Origin: Panopea generosa
Taxonomy: Eukaryota > Mollusca > Bivalvia > Adapedonta > Hiatellidae
NCBI GenBank assembly: GCA_029582155.1
Contig: CM055897.1
Location: forward strand, 4,943,001-5,007,000
Reading direction: 5' to 3'
DNA: 64,000 nucleotides
This document shows positions 11,595 to 24,000 of the stretch, one piece after another; position 1 is the stretch's first letter; every line of letters begins with the position of its first letter. Under the pieces are notes generated by a model. The model did not search any database, was not told the DNA's origin, and saw nothing but the letters and a program-made list of their open reading frames with translations. A program made the translations under genes and the position numbers.

Positions 11595-14095
11595 TAATAA
11601 GCAAAGGTAGTGTTACAATGTTGATTAATTGATATGAATTAAACAGACTCAAATGATTTAATTATGATTTTTTTTATAATTATGGGGTGGGGGACTTTCT
11701 ATATGGATATTTTGCTAGACTTGAAGATGAATAACAGGACAAACAGAGCTGTCAACAAGAACACCTTTTTTTTTTTTCAGTTTATAGTCTAACCTGCCTT
11801 AATCACTGAAGGGAATAATCCAGACTGACCACTATACAGAGGTAACCACTAAAACAGATTTATTGAACAATTGACCGGATGTGAGCTGTCAATCAAACAA
11901 GTTGATAATTTAATCAGCAATCAATATTGTTTCCAGGGCGGCCATTTTCCTTAGACAAGTAAAAGGTCTCCAAGTAACACGACATTGTATTACATTATAT
12001 TGTACTGACAAAGCCATGTGAATTTTTGCCAGAAAATAAAACGCTGCAAAGGATGTTATCAAAAAGGTTAATCACAGTTCATACTTTAGGTACCTGAAGT
12101 TTGTATTCCGTTAAATTACCTCTCTTTGCATTAATATAAGAATGTAATTTGCAGTTGATTGCCAGTTGATAGGAATCAAACTGTTTTTTTATTGTTTTTT
12201 TAAATACATATTTGTTGCCCACTCAAATTTAGTTTTAAGTTGTGGCATTCATGATTAACATGGCCGACAAGTTAACCATACAGCTTTCCATGTTCCGTAT
12301 GTAGTTAAATGTATTTTCCATGCTAAACTTATTTCTCTCTGTATATCGTGATCATACATTATGAAGTTGCATGTTCAAGATCCCTAAATAAAACATATAC
12401 ATGTGCCAACCAGGCGTGTCATGTCAATGTAGTTGGTTGTGGAAATGCTTAATGATTAATTAAGTTCCAGGCACCAGTTTGTAAGAGTAGATGGATATTT
12501 CTTATTAATAAGTTTTAAGGCCCATCACCAGAGAGAGATACTCTACCACCAACTCGGGATTCCTCGGAGTATTTGATAGAGATAATGATATTCCCTGTTT
12601 ATTAAAAAAAAAAAAAAACCAGCAGAATTTAATATTATAAGTAACAACAGTTTATTTACAAATGCATGCGAAACAAAATGAAATACAGATGATTGCAAAC
12701 AAACATTATTCAATAATTAAGATGCCCGAGGACCGATGAATGTCAGGGCCCCGAACACCGATGAATGTCATAACTGTTATTAATGAACCTATAAGCTGGT
12801 GACACATTATCTCAACATGTAAATGTGTGCAGAATGACTTTATAAATTTATAATAAATTTCACTGCCAACAATGACAGCATTGTAACATTTTCAACAGAA
12901 AATAAAATATTAATCTTGAATATATTTCTAAATTTCATACAACCTCATGACATCATTGTATATTGCACAAACCTTACACATATAAAACATGTAAGTAGTG
13001 ATCCAACATGGTAGCAAACATCCGAACTACAGCACTGCCCTCTTGTGCTCAAGTTGATGTGTAAGTCTCAAGTAAACATTCATGTTTCTATCAAAGCAAA
13101 TTAAAACCATCAGATAATGCAACAAAACAATGAATGAATGAATGAATAGGGTTTTACGGCGTACCATCACATTATAGGTTATTCGACACCAACAGGCAGG
13201 AAGATTCCAGGTTCACTCTACATGTACAAAAACAACAAATTAACATACATATTAAAAAAAATACATCAACAAATGAATATGCAGAATGAATCTAGAACCT
13301 TGATACCTGCAGAGTTGCAGCAAATTCTATTGTATAACTCAATTTGTCACTTCTTACGACATGCATTAGCCACAGAGATCCTAAAATTTAATTTATGTTA
13401 AAGTTGAAACTGGGCATAACTTCATCCAAGTGTTGAGTCTAAAACTAAGACACAAAATCAAAATCAGAAATTGCGTACTTTGCATTAAAACAATTTTACA
13501 AGAATGAACAACATTTTCCTACAAAAACAATCAATGTCAATGAAACACTATCAGAAAATCTAAAATTATAACATTTTCAATTAAATATTTTGCTATTCGA
13601 AAGTGTTTCAGACTCGAAATGAATTTTTAGCCCAGACAAGCAGAAACCCAATATGAAATACTTAAAAAGACAAAAAGAAAATGCACCAGTAGTTCTAAAT
13701 CATGCAAAGTTTGTTGGCAATAATTGATAAAACCTTCCAAGAAACAGTTGATATGAACGTTAGTTAGGAGTCTGTGACAACCTGTTGGAATACTACTGTA
13801 CAAGTAAACTGTAATTATAAATCAATATGAGGCTAGTTTACAACCAGTTCTTTTAAATAATCAATAATATCTATTAAGCATGCAAAACACAATTCAATAT
13901 TGATTAGACAAATTATAAACTTCATTAATTATTTCATCGATATACCGGTATATATTAATATCCATGAGCAATGTCAAAGGGAAACAATCCGTTTAAATAT
14001 ATCAATTGTATGTCCTTCACTACTATATACTCACAGACTTTTCACCAACATTTTTAAGTATATATTGAGTTACTTAAAACCATGAAATTTAAGAG
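11595..14095. other. Intergenic with a SINE-tail fragment near 13130-13225
   Basis: No gene recognised. At 13130-13225 a (AATG)n tract and GGGTTTTACGGCGTACCATC resemble the 3' part of molluscan SINE-type repeats. Confidence 0.4.
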
Positions 14096-14175
14096 GCATT
14101 ACATGAAGCTGGGGATCGAATCCACAACCTCTGGCAGGAGCCGCCAACACTCTATCTTCTATTCTACCACCCCCA
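14095..14175 (-). mobile_element. Isolated tRNA-like SINE head
   Basis: On the minus strand TGGTAGAATAGAAGATAGAG resembles a degenerate box A, and GGATTCGATCCCC is a good box B. No mature tRNA fold closes, so this is a SINE head remnant and not a tRNA gene. Confidence 0.4.
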
Positions 14176-14707
14176 TTTAATTAATTAGACTTATCACAAA
14201 CCAATTAACCAACCAGCTAAAGACACAGTTTAGATTTTATGTATTTAAAGAACTTGTTGAAACAAAAGCCAGTACAGGCAAATATGTAACAGGTCTTATG
14301 GTAAAGTTCCCACCTCATCCTTGAGTTTCCTAATTCCTACTGTTTTATACCAATGAATCTAAAATGGTACCAATAGAGTACTGCAATGCTCAGCAAAAGA
14401 ATGGCTCTAATACTGGTCCAGATAATGTGGTGATATCATACCATGTTTCTTTACTGTCCCCATGTTGAAGTGATGGCAGATGAAACTGCTGTTACAACTG
14501 CTTTCTATCAAATTTATTGTTTTTACATCTTACATTAAATTCCTACATGGAAGTGATTAATAATTGAGTATTTGTTTACAAATTATTTACTTATTCTGGT
14601 TAAAACAAAAATCTGCATTATACACAGGTGCATCTTTAATTTCTGACAAAATAGAAACTGTGACATAAATGAAATATGTACTGTCACAAATCTGGTGAAA
14701 TGTTATT

Positions 14708-14923
14708 CTTTATCTGCCTTACTAACGATATATAAACAAATGTTCATACAGAGATGGTAACCTTTATCTGCCTAACAAACAATATATAAACAAATGTTCA
14801 TACAGAGATGGTAACCTTTATCTGCCTAACAAACAATATATAAACAAATGTTCATACAGAGATGGTAACCTTTATCTGCCTAACTAATGATATATAAACA
14901 AATGTTCATACAGAGATGGTAAC
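14708..14923. repeat. 54-bp tandem repeat, 4 copies
   Basis: Units start at 14708, 14762, 14816 and 14870, each containing ATATATAAACAAATGTTCAT and ACAGAGATGGTAACC. The first and last are slightly diverged. Confidence 0.92.
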
Positions 14924-14934
14924 CTCATGAGGTG

Positions 14935-15190
14935 ACGACACATCATGACACACCCTGGGATTAAATAGGGTTTAATGTTCCACACACAACAGGGCATACA
15001 TGGCAACCAGTTCTATTGGTGGAGGAAGACTCCAGATGCAAATACATGAATCTAAGCAAAATCACTGTCCTTCCACACATAAGTGGTAAACTCTCACATA
15101 AATTGTTTGGGCCAAGTTGAGCTTGAACCCACAAGCTCAGTGGTGAGAGGTAAGGGATCTTGGAAGGACACTCTGGGATTGGACTTGATG
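14935..15190 (-). mobile_element. tRNA-derived SINE-like element, family B
   Basis: The minus-strand tRNA-like head near 15190-15110 has CTTACCTCTCACCACTGAGC and the box-B-like TGGGTTCAAGCTC. Its body matches the 9180-9445 element. The short frames on both strands here are by-products. Confidence 0.5.
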
Positions 15191-15629
15191 GTAAAAATTT
15201 GCAGATTCACAGTAAATCCTATACAGAGTAAGGCACCGAGTCCTCCAATACATGTTAAAGATATTGTAAAGATGGTGTAGAAGTATGGTTCCATCTCATC
15301 TAGCCAGAATATTTATTTTAAGGTCACATACATCCCTATTGATTCTTACAACTGTGCATTTATATATAATAGTAGGAATGTACAAACAAATTTGATAGTG
15401 ATTTTGTATTTTTATGAACAACAGTTACTGCATTTATCTATTTATGGTTCCCTAAACATTTACTTCATGTTATAACTAACTTTCATGCACAGTTCTACAG
15501 TTAGAAAAGTACCGGTAAAACTAAACATGTGCTGTCTTAAATACACAGTATAAAGTCATTTGATTCATATATCCCTGATTCTGTTATTTTGAAAGTATAC
15601 TAGCTAATATTAAAGTCCCTACCCTGGTT

Positions 15630-15922
15630 ATTTGATTGACTGATTGATTGAATATTAAGTGTAATTTTCATGCCATCGAGGACAGACGATCAGTTAACCT
15701 AACCACTGTCTCCTGGGATCCTGAAAGGTAAACCAGTACTAGAGCACACCCCATCTCCGCAAGTAACTGTTAACTTTCCCACTTGAATCAGCGGTGAGAA
15801 ACGAATGATAATGAGACACAATATCATATATCAATCATCATGGAGACTGTTGCTGGGCGAGGATTCAAACTCCTGACCCCTGAATTGATAGTCAGACACA
15901 CTACCGACAGAGCTAATCTGGT
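15630..15922 (-). mobile_element. tRNA-derived SINE, family A, near full length
   Basis: Box A TAGCTCTGTCGGTAG is the reverse complement of 15901-15915. A box B (AGGAGTTTGAATCC) overlaps 15861-15875. The unrelated body runs leftward to a simple ATTGATTGATTG-type tail near 15635. The same body occurs at 30118-30425 (+) and 37718-37955 (-). Confidence 0.75.
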
Positions 15923-15958
15923 CCAGCTGGCTATTTGAAGTTTTAATGGTGGGGCTAT

Positions 15959-16363
15959 AATCTATATTTGAGGTTACTGTCCTGTCATGCCTACAGTTAA
16001 ACCAGAAACAAAAGGCTCTACTGGTTAACTATGTGATTGTTTTGATCCCATTGACAATGATAAAACTGCACTGAACAAAATTTCGAACCAAACACCTGCT
16101 TTTTTTTTACACTGCATTTCAGCACGACAGCTCACCCTCATAAACACAATGTATTACTAAGATACCTTTATGGAATATTTGCTCATGTCTGAATCATGAC
16201 ACGCTCCAGCTGACCAACACTCTGTTGTTGGTGTAGCTGTTGTTGCCACAGAAATGGGTCATACCAGGCATTGAAATAGCTGAACCATGCTGCGACTGAT
16301 TTTATTACTTTTTATTATGAGGGTTACATTATTTTCAATTAACCTCAAATATAGATGTATTAA
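15959..16363. mobile_element. Inverted-repeat element (ATCTATATTTGAGGTTA ends)
   Basis: The sequence at 15959-15978 is mirrored at about 16342-16363 (TAACCTCAAATATAGAT). Part of the interior (CCAGAAACAAA..GG) recurs at 16440-16510. No target duplication could be fixed. Confidence 0.4.
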
Positions 16364-16519
16364 AGATGTTTAATATTTATAAAATACATTCGTTTGGTTG
16401 CTTACAATAAAACAGGTGGCCATTTAGATATTTGGTCAGTCCACACTTGAGGTAAACAATTTTTTATAATGCCTAGAGTCCTGCCAGAAACAAAGAGGTC
16501 ACTCTACTGGGCTGCTTTC

Positions 16520-19028
16520 AGTTCGGTTAAACGTTGGATAATGTTAGCTAACATATTTTCCCAGACACTGGCTCAACAGTACGCAACAATTTTAGGGAAC
16601 CAGGCATTAAACATGTTTGGTGGTGTTTAACGTCGCTGAATGCAGCCTAGGTAAACTCTTAACTCCTAGCGGCAAAGATAGCACATTTTTTTTGAAGAAT
16701 CATATACATAATAATGCATAAATATCCGAGTCAAAGACCCACCATTTTCAGAGCAAATGGTATCAAAACATATTATCTGAGATATCAAATGCTTAAAAAA
16801 CACACAACCATTTTATAAAATTCAAAACATTTTCAAATAAAAAGAGAAAAAAACAAAAAAAAAACTCAAACAATTCCGCAGAAGGAGATGTTTTTTTATT
16901 GCGACTTTTCTGTCTACTGCTTGCTAATCAATCTTACATTCCTACTGTAATTCCCTGACCTGTAGATTCAGACTCAACACAAATCAATTCCATGCTAGTT
17001 TCAATCCCTGCCCTCCTGTACACTCACATACAGGTATATAAATATTACTGAGAAAAGTAAAGTGTACTACCAGTAGAATTCTACAAACACCAAAAACAAC
17101 AACAGTCTAAAAAGCTAGGACACATTAACTATTCCAAAAGCTGTCTCTCTCATCATTGTGCTTATAGGTGCAGGTTGGAAAATTCCACTAGACAACTCAC
17201 CATGACGAGTGAAATTTGGTCAGGTCAAATAAGATTTAGGAAACTGACTTTAATATTTCTTCAATTTTAGGCATTCAATTAAAAATGATGGAAATGGAGG
17301 ATGAGTAGCTTTTATAAGAAATTTCGAGCCTTGTAGGTGGATAATTGTTTTCGTTGAGACATAAAAAGAATGTTGAAGTAAAACGTCAAAATTTAAAATA
17401 AACTACACTCCCTTTAAAGAAAACCAATGAAATCTCCAATTACATACGATGTATAATTCAATGGAGAGTCATTACTTAAGGAAAATGATGATTTCTTGTG
17501 GAGAACATCTCAGGTCTCACATCACAGTTTAGTTTTGCTCTTTGTTGTTTTTTATAAAAATAAGAATAGGATTTCCACATTAAAAAAAAAAAAAATCACA
17601 TACAAAATTTTTTAAAAAGTATTTTTTTTCCATAGAAGGAATGTATCTGTATATAAAAATGCACAGTAACTTAATGGTTGAAGACAGTGCAGGGATGTCC
17701 CTAAGTTTCTTTTAGAAAAAGAAGTCCTCCAATGCTCTGTTATGATCCATGAAAGTCATTTTTAACAGCAATAATGTCTTATAGCAGTATATGCTATGTC
17801 AGCTTTTGCTCCACTCATCTGCAGCAAGAAATCACAGCTGCTATGATCAATTTTGAAAATATTTCAAACCAAATAACATAGGGCTCTTCTCTATTTTAGC
17901 GCAACAATCATGTTACCATTACTAAACAAGGGGTGCAACTGTTGAGTGACGTGGAGGTTTTGTTTTAATTTAGTATGAAACATATATAATAAACAACAAA
18001 CTCTTTTACAGTGGAAAACAAATGGATGATAAACATAAATTTGGTCCACGTTAATATCACGCCTGTATACAATGTTTTTGACACCAGTGGTAAGTGATTA
18101 TATATCAATAGAACTACCAACAGACAGCAAAGGATAAAATATTAGTTAATGTCCAAATAGACGAAATAAAAACAGTATTTTGGATGATTGCATTTTCATT
18201 TTTTTAATTCATTAACAAGGAGGGTGTATTTTACCAAAACAAACTAATATCTTCCTCACCCCAATGATTCAATATGGACCAGAATCATGATGAAAATTAT
18301 CCAATATCAGGAATTCAGTTGATTTTCAATTTTTTTTAAAAATCAGTCAGTATCAGTGTTCTACATAAAGTGGAATTCAAGCAATGGGGTAAGCGCACAT
18401 ACACTCAAGGGTCTGCTCCAAAACATTTTCAAACAATGAGTAGAGTACTCAGTAAAATAGATTTACATTAATAACATTGGTATAAATTACTCATTAGATT
18501 TAGTATGTTTCATTTTATGCATAAAAGTAGGAAAAGATATGCTAAGAAAAATGAAGATTTAAAGGAATATAAGCTTTTGAAAGATATTGTTTAAGATTTC
18601 AAACGTTGGGGGAATACTATTTCTGCCATTCAAGCACTGGGGTACCCCTGTGCTTAAATGACCTGCGGAGAAGCCGGCATGTATACCAATGCAAAGCATA
18701 TATATCAATTCCATTCATGAAAAAAAAGGAACTTTAAGAACTCACGTTTTGAAGATCGGTGATTTTATACTCATTGGGAAAAAAAACCAGTCAGAATGTA
18801 TTTTGATGAAGTTCACTTTCAAGTATTTAAGATTTTGAAAAAATCCTAAAGGTTTCTAAAACCCTAGCCTAGTCAAAAAATGACGAAAGCAGATCATTAA
18901 AGACAATTTAAAAGTATCAGTAAGAAATATATTAAAGGTAGTCAATTCATTTTATTAATATAATTACAACATTTCAGATTCTTAGAACGAGTGTTGAAAC
19001 TGTTTTGTGCTTTAAGCTATCACTGAGA
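16520..19028. other. Intergenic, no gene recognised
   Basis: AT-rich sequence with poly-A/T tracts. I found no protein similarity, RNA gene or bounded repeat. Confidence 0.45.
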
Positions 19029-19034
19029 TCTATA

Positions 19035-19258
19035 CAATGCTCCAGATAAACTTTCCTTCAAATGAGTATTTTACTTCTCAAATTTGTATGCAATGCTTAT
19101 TTTCTAAATGTTATGGGTAAAAAAGACAGTTTTAATCAAATTGCTATTCATAATAAACCAATCTGACAGCACTGAAATAGATAGTATCCAATGCTTATTT
19201 CCCACTTATTTTAAATGTCAATGCTTAAATACCAACAAACAGTGCTTCTGGAGCACTG
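19035..19258. mobile_element. MITE, CAGTGCTCCAGA family, copy 1
   Basis: The left end CAATGCTCCAGA and right end TCTGGAGCACTG are inverted repeats. TCTATA duplicated at 19029-19034 and 19259-19264 marks the insertion. Homologous throughout to the copy at 49919-50136 (shared AAATTTGTATG, TGCTTATTTTC, CTTAAATACC). Length 224 bp. Confidence 0.8.
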
Positions 19259-19319
19259 TCTATACAAGGATTTAGTGTTTGGAGTCTAACTGACCATCAG
19301 AAATAATGGTTTTGGTACA

Positions 19320-19600
19320 ATTATTATGATGGAAGCTTCGCATGCAGAGGTTTGTGGGTTCAATTCCTAGCCAGGTCATACCAGTCGTGTAAAATGGTAC
19401 TAGAAGCTTCCTTGCTTGGCAGTCGGCTTTTAGAGGATAGCTCTCATTCTGGTCGGCTGGTGTCAGTTTAACGTGACTGACTGGTAGGGTATCATACCAT
19501 ATGTCTGCGACATGATACTCCAGTGTGGGAGCACTCAGAAAACTGTCACAAGTAGACAATGTTGCGACGACCGAATACCACACAACAATATGATGAAAAT
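19320..19600 (+). mobile_element. SINE-like element, family C
   Basis: A box-B-like GTGGGTTCAATTCC at about 19358 is followed by a body with TACTAGAAGCTTCC and GTATCATACCATATGTCTGC. The body is shared with 36640-37200, where it is internally amplified. The 123-codon minus frame over it is not a gene. Confidence 0.5.
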
Positions 19601-20207
19601 GGATGGGGTAATGTGAAGCTGAGTAAAAAATATTTATACTCACATATCAATATAACTAAATCCATATATGTTATACAAGTAACAAAACCCAATGATAATT
19701 GCTGAATCTTGGCTGTTACATTAATATCACTATTCGTCGTAATTAATAAAAGAGAACCACATGAAGAAATAAATTCATACACTACACCAAAATATAGTTA
19801 ACCTTTTAAAATGTGAGCATGTTTTATGTGTTTTTTTTAAAAAATTGAAATGCACAGTTCAAAGATAAGTGCCGTGTACAAATTTTGACATTGTCAAATA
19901 CCCATGCATTATACATTTTGATACTCTCCATTTATCACCTGTGGGATATTACACTAGCTTTGTGTTATTTCTACCAAGCCATATGATTGGTTCCATCAAG
20001 ATTTCATGAAGGGAACGTTATCCAATTGCAATGCTAGTTTCATGTACATGCCATGTTAACCGTTGGTGTATTTTATTCTGATCTGTTCAAATCAAACAAT
20101 GCAGAGCTAGCGTAATTTCCCATGGGTGATGGATGGAGAGTATCGGAATTGACACCTGTGAGTATCCAATGATGAAATTTTGTGTAAGTAAGTATCAGTG
20201 TTATGAC

Positions 20208-20999
20208 TTTATTTTATCCTTTGTTCCCACTCTACTGTACCAGCTCTAGGCAGAGACTATGTCATAAAGTCTTCCAACTCTCAATAAATTTCATAGGGAT
20301 AGGCTTGTCATAAATTTGCACCCTCTGATATTATCCTTTAACATAAGACACAAGATGACAAGGCCTTGTCACAGAGGCCTATGTAGACATGTTTTACTAA
20401 TCAATGTGTAAAATTCCACAACTTGAGATGACACATTTCACTAAAACAAAATAAATCTTACATTCACTGTGTTTTTTTATAGTGTTTTCTTTAATATATA
20501 TTTGGCAGCCATTATGAAGAATCTTACCCGGGTCCACAGCCAAAATGTTCACTAAAACATCTTCCATTTATACCCCATATTATCTGATAAATCTGCCCTA
20601 TTATTGTCATAGAGAACTAAAATGAAATAGTTTGTAAGTTGATGAAACACTTGTATTTCTAGCAATTTGAAATAAATCATTTTTGATGAGACATCCTTGG
20701 TAAGAGAATAACTCTTATTTTCCTTCAGGTTGGTAAGATGTTTGTACACACAATCTATAAGAAATGCAGAATTGGTACTAGATCTATATGTGTGGACTGT
20801 TGCTGAAAGAACAACTTGCGTATCTCTGGAAGATTCATGCAACATGGATTTTTCACAAAATATGTTTGGTCATTGTCTACAAATTGACATTTTTTCTTAT
20901 ATCCCCAAGAAAACCATTGCAAATGGAATATTTGTGTGCCAACATAACATAATTATCACTGCTCCAACTTCTGTAGACAAAAACAGGAAGTTGTCTTCA
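20208..20999 (-). other. Candidate PPP1R37 3' UTR with possible poly(A) signal
   Basis: Downstream of the stop on the minus strand there is non-coding AT-rich sequence. A plus-strand TTTATT at 20208-20213 reads AATAAA on the minus strand and is the first clear signal I noted. The exact end is not determined. Confidence 0.3.
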
Positions 21000-21043
21000 T
21001 CAGGAAGAGCCTGCATCCACCCAGTCAGTGACGGTGTTGTCAC
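21000..21043 (-). CDS. PPP1R37: PPP1R37 terminal coding exon 11 (stop codon)
   Basis: A strong acceptor (CTGTGTTTCAG) is followed by 14 codons and TGA (plus-strand tca at 21000-21002). Joined in phase 1 to exon 10 it reads LPNG-DNTVTDWVDAGSS-stop, an acidic tail end. The assignment rests on acceptor quality, phase and position, since it is the first good minus-strand acceptor after the exon 10 donor. The last intron contains a hAT element whose edge is only 38 bp from this acceptor. Confidence 0.6.
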
Positions 21044-24000
21044 CTGAAACACAGCAGTTATATTTATATAGTTGTTACAATTAGAGGTACAATGATTCAC
21101 TATGATGCATCGAAAACCGGGTTCAAACCTGCTGATTTGATTTTCGATACTGACACCGCAAATTTCGACTCCATCCGCATTTTAAACATGAAGCTGGTAT
21201 TCGCATTTTTAACGGTGTCGATGTAAAGAGGCGTACGATTGGTCAATAGTAATTCAGACATCCAAATAATAATTGTACAATGTCCTGGTTTTGGTAGGCT
21301 TTTAGATCGATGGCGTCCACAGAGCTGCAAGATGCACCGAAACATTTAAAATCCAAAGTTTGGAAGTATTTTGGGTTCCGTGACAGAACAGACATCAAAG
21401 GGGACAAAGCTACGTGTAAAATTTGTTACACAGATGTAAATTATCCAATATCAGGGAGCACAACTAACTTAATGCAACATTTAAAAAGAAAACATTCCGC
21501 CGATGTTTTTAATGTGAAAGATCAAATGTCAAATGCGTCAAATACAGAGAAAAAGTCTAGCGCCAGCAGTCAATTTAAACTAACAGACTTCTTCAGACAA
21601 GGAAAACATGATATCTAAATCCATTGCTGGTTACTTAGCTCTGGACATGCGCCCTTACAGCACTGTTCAAAATCAGGGTTTCATAAATATGATTAAAGTT
21701 TTGGAGCCAAGGTACAAACTTACATGTTACTTCCTGTTTATGTCTTATGTTCAATTATTTTTTTTTAATTTTCTAGTCAGCAGAAATGTTCTGTTATACT
21801 TTATATATTACTAGTCATATGATTTTGTGATGTTTTGTTTAATTAAAATTTGTTCCTGATAAAACACCATAAACTAGTTCATTTATCATATTTATTGAAA
21901 TAATATTAAAATACACTTTAAATATTCATCACAATATGTAAACAACAAGTATGGCAAGACAAGTGTTCATGTCCTGGGGCATATGAGCAGTTAGTATCAA
22001 CCAAACCATGAAAAACAGAATTAAATTTGGCAGCAATAAGTCAAATATGAATCGAATCGAAATTAATCGAATCGAGGTATCCGATATCGAAATCGAATCG
22101 AATCAAACTTTGAGTGAATTGTTACAGCCCTAGTTACAATGAAGTGAGCAACACATGTTTTAGGATTTATTCCATGTTTGATATTTAAGTGCGACTTTGA
22201 CCTTTGAGCTAAGGACTTCAATCTTGTATGTGGCAGATTATAAAATCATAGGCAACAACTGTGGAAAGTTTGTTGAGAAATCTGTACATTTATAAAGGAA
22301 TTACAGGCTGGACAAGACTGTCTGCGGTTAGACTGACATACAAATTTTTGATAATGCAAGGACCATTACTCAAACATCAATTGTCCAATTAGGTCAGGTC
22401 AGTCATATCAGGGTTTTATTACTACTATGTGAGTTTGCTAAAATCCAATGAAAATTGTTGCTCATAATTTTAGATATTAATATTAAATCAGCCCAGTTAT
22501 CCAAGACATGAAGTAAAAATTGTCATAATAAGTTCTTGTGAAGAAGTTGTTAGATGCTTGTTAGGGTTCTACTTTCAATGCCTAAAACCCACAGCTTCCA
22601 CTTCCAGTTGTTTCACACTAACCATTTTGATAATGCCAAGTCAATTACATTCACTAGTGATGTTATTATTTATATACTGGTGGCAATAAAAGTGGCAATA
22701 AAAGTTTATGAAGTGCATAAGATTTACATTGAAGGTTTTCCTTACCATTTGGCAGTACTGACACAGTTGGCTGTTCATGTGGAACATTTGTAGATGCATC
22801 ATTATTAGGATTCGTCTGATTGCCCTCTTCATCTATCATACTGGCCAGCTCTTGCTTCAAACCATTTAATGACAGACTGGTAAAAAAGTCTGGTTTATTT
22901 GTATTGCCATTGTCATCAGATTTTTTTGAGAGAAGAGCCATGTTATCTGTTTCATTTATATCCGACTTATTCACTGTATTCCATTGTTCTAAATCACTTT
23001 TACCCTTCTTTGAACATTTCTGAATTTGTTGTCCCCCAATGTCAGAAACTGTCAAGGTGGTATTTGGATTAATGTTTCCTATCTCATCAACTTCTTTAAT
23101 AATATCACCTTCACAATCAACAAAATCGCCATTTAATCCGTTATCCGATATAGTGTTTTCATTGTCAGTGTCCTTTTTCCCCTCACTTTCAGGAAGGTTG
23201 TCAGTATCTGTCAGAGATGGCATATCCATATCTGACAAACTAACATAAGGTTCTTCATATTTATCATTAGAATCACAGTTCAGTTGTGTTTTATGTGTTT
23301 GACTAGAATTTGAAATATGTGGTTTTTTTGAAACCACTTCCAGGACCTCTTCATTTTTCTTTTCATCATTTAATTCTTCATTTTTCTCCTCCTTTGGACC
23401 GTCATTATATTTTATTTCAAATGTTAGATCATTAGCATCTGGAGCACTTGACTCTGGTATTTTAATAATGTCTTTTTCAGTATCATTTATTATACTGACT
23501 GGATTACCAGACGTATCACTTCCGCCATCAGAAATATTAGGAATGTTTGTATTGATATTATCACAAGCTTCTGACTTATCATTATTCACAACAGTTTCAA
23601 CATCTTTGGTCACTTTCTCTTCTGGATTGTTTGAATTATTTGCATTTTGACCAATAAGTTTATTTTCCTTTACACTTTCTTTCATCAAAGTCCCATCCAA
23701 ATCACATTTAGAAAATACATGTTCTCTACCAATTTCACCATTCAAATTTTTGTTTTGGCTATCACTTTCTATTTCTTTCACTTGCTCCTTTGCTGATTTA
23801 TCATCAGTTTTATTTTTGCGTATCTCACTATCACCACATTGTAGTTCTCTAGACATGATTGCACCATCTGTAATTGATGTTTTTTCCTCTAATGTATTTA
23901 CATTATTGCTTTCTGTTGATCTTTCAACACAGGTGGTGTTTCTATCATTTTCACCTGCAGGATCATTTCCCTCATTTGTCTCATTATTCTTGGAATTTGT

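Noticed and set aside
14095-15922. Possible tRNA genes (box A and box B matches)
   Set aside because: The tRNA-like stretches do not close an acceptor stem and run into SINE bodies shared between copies.
19272-19643. 123-codon minus-strand frame
   Set aside because: Covers a SINE-like element on the opposite strand; the same sequence is amplified elsewhere as a non-coding repeat.
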